Positions 61,943 through 64,000 of a stretch of 64,000 nt of DNA are shown here, piece by piece. Position 1 is the first letter of the stretch; every line of letters starts with the position of its first letter. Under the pieces are notes generated by a model. The model was not told the DNA's origin. It was given only the letters and a program-made list of their open reading frames with translations, and did no database searches. The translations under genes were made by a program, and so were the position numbers. The stretch is taken from assembly GCA_036874045.1 (NCBI GenBank), contig JAZBRI010000011.1, positions 14,340,001 to 14,404,000 of the forward strand, read 5' to 3'. Origin of the DNA: Cymodocea nodosa. Its lineage: Eukaryota; Streptophyta; Magnoliopsida; Alismatales; Cymodoceaceae.

Positions 61943-62863
61943 TCATCTAAATCCCTTTCTAAGCTTTTGGATGGCAGAGTACATCTTCCTCCTCGAACCG
62001 ACAGCATTAATACCCATGTCCTTTAGATCCTCCAGGGTTAGCATGTGCAGCACCTCGTCGTCCACCTCATGTATCTCAAACACCGGAGTGTAACGCCCCA
62101 AGCCCAAATCATTGAGCCACGATTTAACCCGACCATTGTTCTCACCCACATAGCGCCTGCCATACCACCGATTCCTTTGGTTCGTGCCTAACGGCGCGTC
62201 CAAGTCCCTCGAATAACTCCTCTCCTTAACCGGACTTACTGACGCGACGAACTCTCTTTCCTCTCCCTCCTCCTCCCCTTCTTCCTCCCCCTCCTCCTCC
62301 TCCTCCTCCTCTCCTTCCCCCCCATGAAACCGCCGATTCGATTTAACCCTACTCGCCTCTCCCCTCCTAACCTTCGCCCTTCTAACGGACACGAAGTTCT
62401 CCCCCTCCGCCTCCTCCTCTTCTTCCTCGCGCACGAGATGCGTCAGTGGGCGGGTCTTGGAAGAGTGGACCTTGGCGTCCGTAGGATAGTGAGCTGGGAC
62501 CGGGACGTTGAGCTGCTTGCAGCGGCGGATGTAAGACTCATGCGGGATGGCGGAGGCGGGCTGCTCCCCGATTTCGCCGAGGCGGACGCTGGGGCGGCGC
62601 TGCCGCTTGGTGCCGGCGGAGGGAAGGGCCTCCGAAGGAGGAGGAGAAAGGAATTGTGGTGCCGATGCCGCCGCCAAGCCATTGGAAGAAGGATCGGGGT
62701 GATGAGCATGGGGAGGATCTGACATGGTAGGGTTGCGGATCGCCGTTTGATTGGGGATTTTTTCGAGAATCGCCAGGGGAGTGTCACTCTTGCGCTGCGG
62801 TGCGGTGGGGAGTGGAGTTTGGGGCGGAGTCGTCAGCGGCCAGTCCATTGTTTCCGCACCCAA
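61943..62863 (-). CDS. SAM (sterile alpha motif) domain protein with acidic middle
   Basis: Single-exon gene, 306 residues. The C-terminal 63 residues (244-306) form a SAM domain: VKSWLNDLGLGRYTPVFEIH, then EVDDEVLHMLTLEDLKDMGI and SRRKMYSAIQKL. SAM domains mediate protein or RNA binding and polymerisation. The N-terminal two thirds are disordered: Pro-rich, then a basic KRQRRPS nuclear-signal-like patch, then a run of more than 20 mostly Glu/Gly residues from a GAG/GGA tract (about 62272-62318 on the plus strand). Relatives are the plant SAM proteins annotated as bicaudal-C-like or uncharacterised. The start could be the first Met (62863), the second (62848, MDWPLT) or MSDPPHAHH near residue 47; the first is used because the frame is open from there. 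The partner is unknown. Confidence 0.88.
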   Translation of the reverse strand: MGAETMDWPLTTPPQTPLPTAPQRKSDTPLAILEKIPNQTAIRNPTMSDPPHAHHPDPSSNGLAAASAPQFLSPPPSEALPSAGTKRQRRPSVRLGEIGEQPASAIPHESYIRRCKQLNVPVPAHYPTDAKVHSSKTRPLTHLVREEEEEEAEGENFVSVRRAKVRRGEASRVKSNRRFHGGEGEEEEEEEGEEEGEEEGEEREFVASVSPVKERSYSRDLDAPLGTNQRNRWYGRRYVGENNGRVKSWLNDLGLGRYTPVFEIHEVDDEVLHMLTLEDLKDMGINAVGSRRKMYSAIQKLRKGFR

Positions 62864-64000
62864 ACACTTGACAGAGTTTGTGTATTATAATTGGGGTTTT
62901 TCTTTCGTCTGATTTCTAAAAGTAATAAATTACTTGTCTTCTTTTTTTCCAACAGACGAAGAATGGTATTTAAATAGGGGCCTTCGCGCATCTCCGTATG
63001 CGCGCACGCACCGCATGCTCCTCCTCGACCGTCCGCAGAATATGCTTTCCATCATCCTACTAATACAGAAAGAAAATACTACGAGTGTTAAATGTCTTTA
63101 TTGATCCATAAAAAGCTTCCCTAAAATTTATCTCCAATATCTTATTTCATTTTGAAAATTTTTAGTATCGTTCCACTATCGGTTTTGATAAACTTTTTTG
63201 GAGGGATGAGGAATACCTTATCGATCGTAAGTTAAACGAGGTGCAGAAAATCCCAACTGATCAAGATGGCCGATGAGAGAGTAATCAGCCAGCTACCCAC
63301 GGGTACAGGTTACAGCCTAAATTTTGAATAAACAAAAGCTCCTAATGTGCCTCGTACAAAAGATTATTCAAAATTTGCCATTGCAGGCAAGTTTTAATTT
63401 TAAATTAAACCATGAATATCCGAGCATGGCTATTTGTAAAGTGACACTATTGACAATTTAAAATTGTCAGCATTCAAAAACACAAGATTATGGTATGTAG
63501 GCATTGACATTTTTAGATGATGTTTTATGCATGTTTATCTGGAGTAAATCAGACAACAAGAATGAAAATATGAAAAATCAAAAGCAATATACTTGAGTGC
63601 GAAACAAACCAAAGAGTTACATTGAATGATCAAAATATGTCTTACCAACGATGAGGAGCTTCATTGACCTATGACATGTTCCCTCAACTTCTGGGAAACA
63701 AGTAGCAACTTAAACCAACTGAGGTGAAGGAAAAATAAGTCAAACTAGTTAGAAGCTGGCCAAAATCCCAAGGAGAAACTAAATTGGTGAAAATTTGCCA
63801 ACCATGTCCATCCAAAAAAGACAAACTAGTTGAGCAGTGTACTTTTCCGCAAGATGAGCATGCAATGAGTAATCTGCAAGACATGCAAATGAAGTTAAGA
63901 CATTTAAAATGCATAAATGACCAATTACACATATTCAATTTCATTTTATTGCAGTCAATGATGAATGCATTTCTTTCTTTAATACCTTGTGCAGCCATTT
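62864..64000. other. Upstream flank of the SAM gene
   Basis: A short GC-rich block near 62980-63040 may be part of the promoter. The rest is AT-rich. The frame at 63684-63998 (minus) lacks any recognisable domain and runs close to the window edge. No gene supported. Confidence 0.4.

Noticed and set aside
63684-63998. 104-codon minus frame at the right edge
   Set aside because: Cys-containing but without a recognisable motif; no upstream exon can be judged at the window edge.

Overview
This window is nuclear DNA from a flowering plant. The evidence is multi-exon genes with GT/AG introns, plant-specific families (SCD2, a LAX PANICLE 2-like protein, a plant-type mitochondrial phosphate carrier), Ty1-copia, LINE and MITE-like remnants, and long AT-rich intergenic DNA. 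Several first exons are GC-rich against AT-rich introns, which fits a monocot, but that is only an inference. Layout, left to right: (1) an SCD2-like coiled-coil gene on the minus strand (582-11860). Twelve exons are readable, adding up to 509 codons in one frame, and the C-terminus lies beyond the left edge. Its introns hold two short non-autonomous LTR elements and one solo LTR. (2) A two-exon histidine-phosphatase-fold gene on the plus strand (15384-18975). (3) Convergent to it, a seven-exon PRPP synthetase of the PRS4 type on the minus strand (20009-23533), with a probable GC-AG intron. (4) About 16 kb of AT-rich, gene-poor DNA (23.5-39.6 kb). It holds a small Cys-rich reading frame at 31.2 kb and a full-length but decayed Ty1-copia element (33923-38592) with about 120-bp LTRs and an AGTAC target duplication. 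(5) A 110-residue two-helix membrane protein gene on the minus strand (39648-42688), spread over three exons with a 2.6-kb intron that contains a LINE fragment. (6) A six-exon mitochondrial phosphate carrier (46335-48322, plus). (7) A LAX PANICLE 2-like nuclear protein gene (50923-57405, plus), whose last exon sits 5.3 kb downstream of the third. (8) A single-exon SAM-domain protein (61943-62863, minus). The genes are unrelated housekeeping and developmental genes: membrane traffic and cytokinesis, nucleotide synthesis, mitochondrial phosphate import, a candidate transcriptional regulator and a SAM scaffold. They are not a cluster or pathway. I found no sign of a new multi-gene system. The most interesting points are local: the altered RHG motif in the phosphatase-like protein, the GC splice donor in PRS4, the coding minisatellite and short LTR elements in SCD2, the small Cys-rich frame, and the tiny membrane-protein gene. 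Exon models were built by hand from splice signals and frame continuity plus remembered family sequences. No database search was possible.
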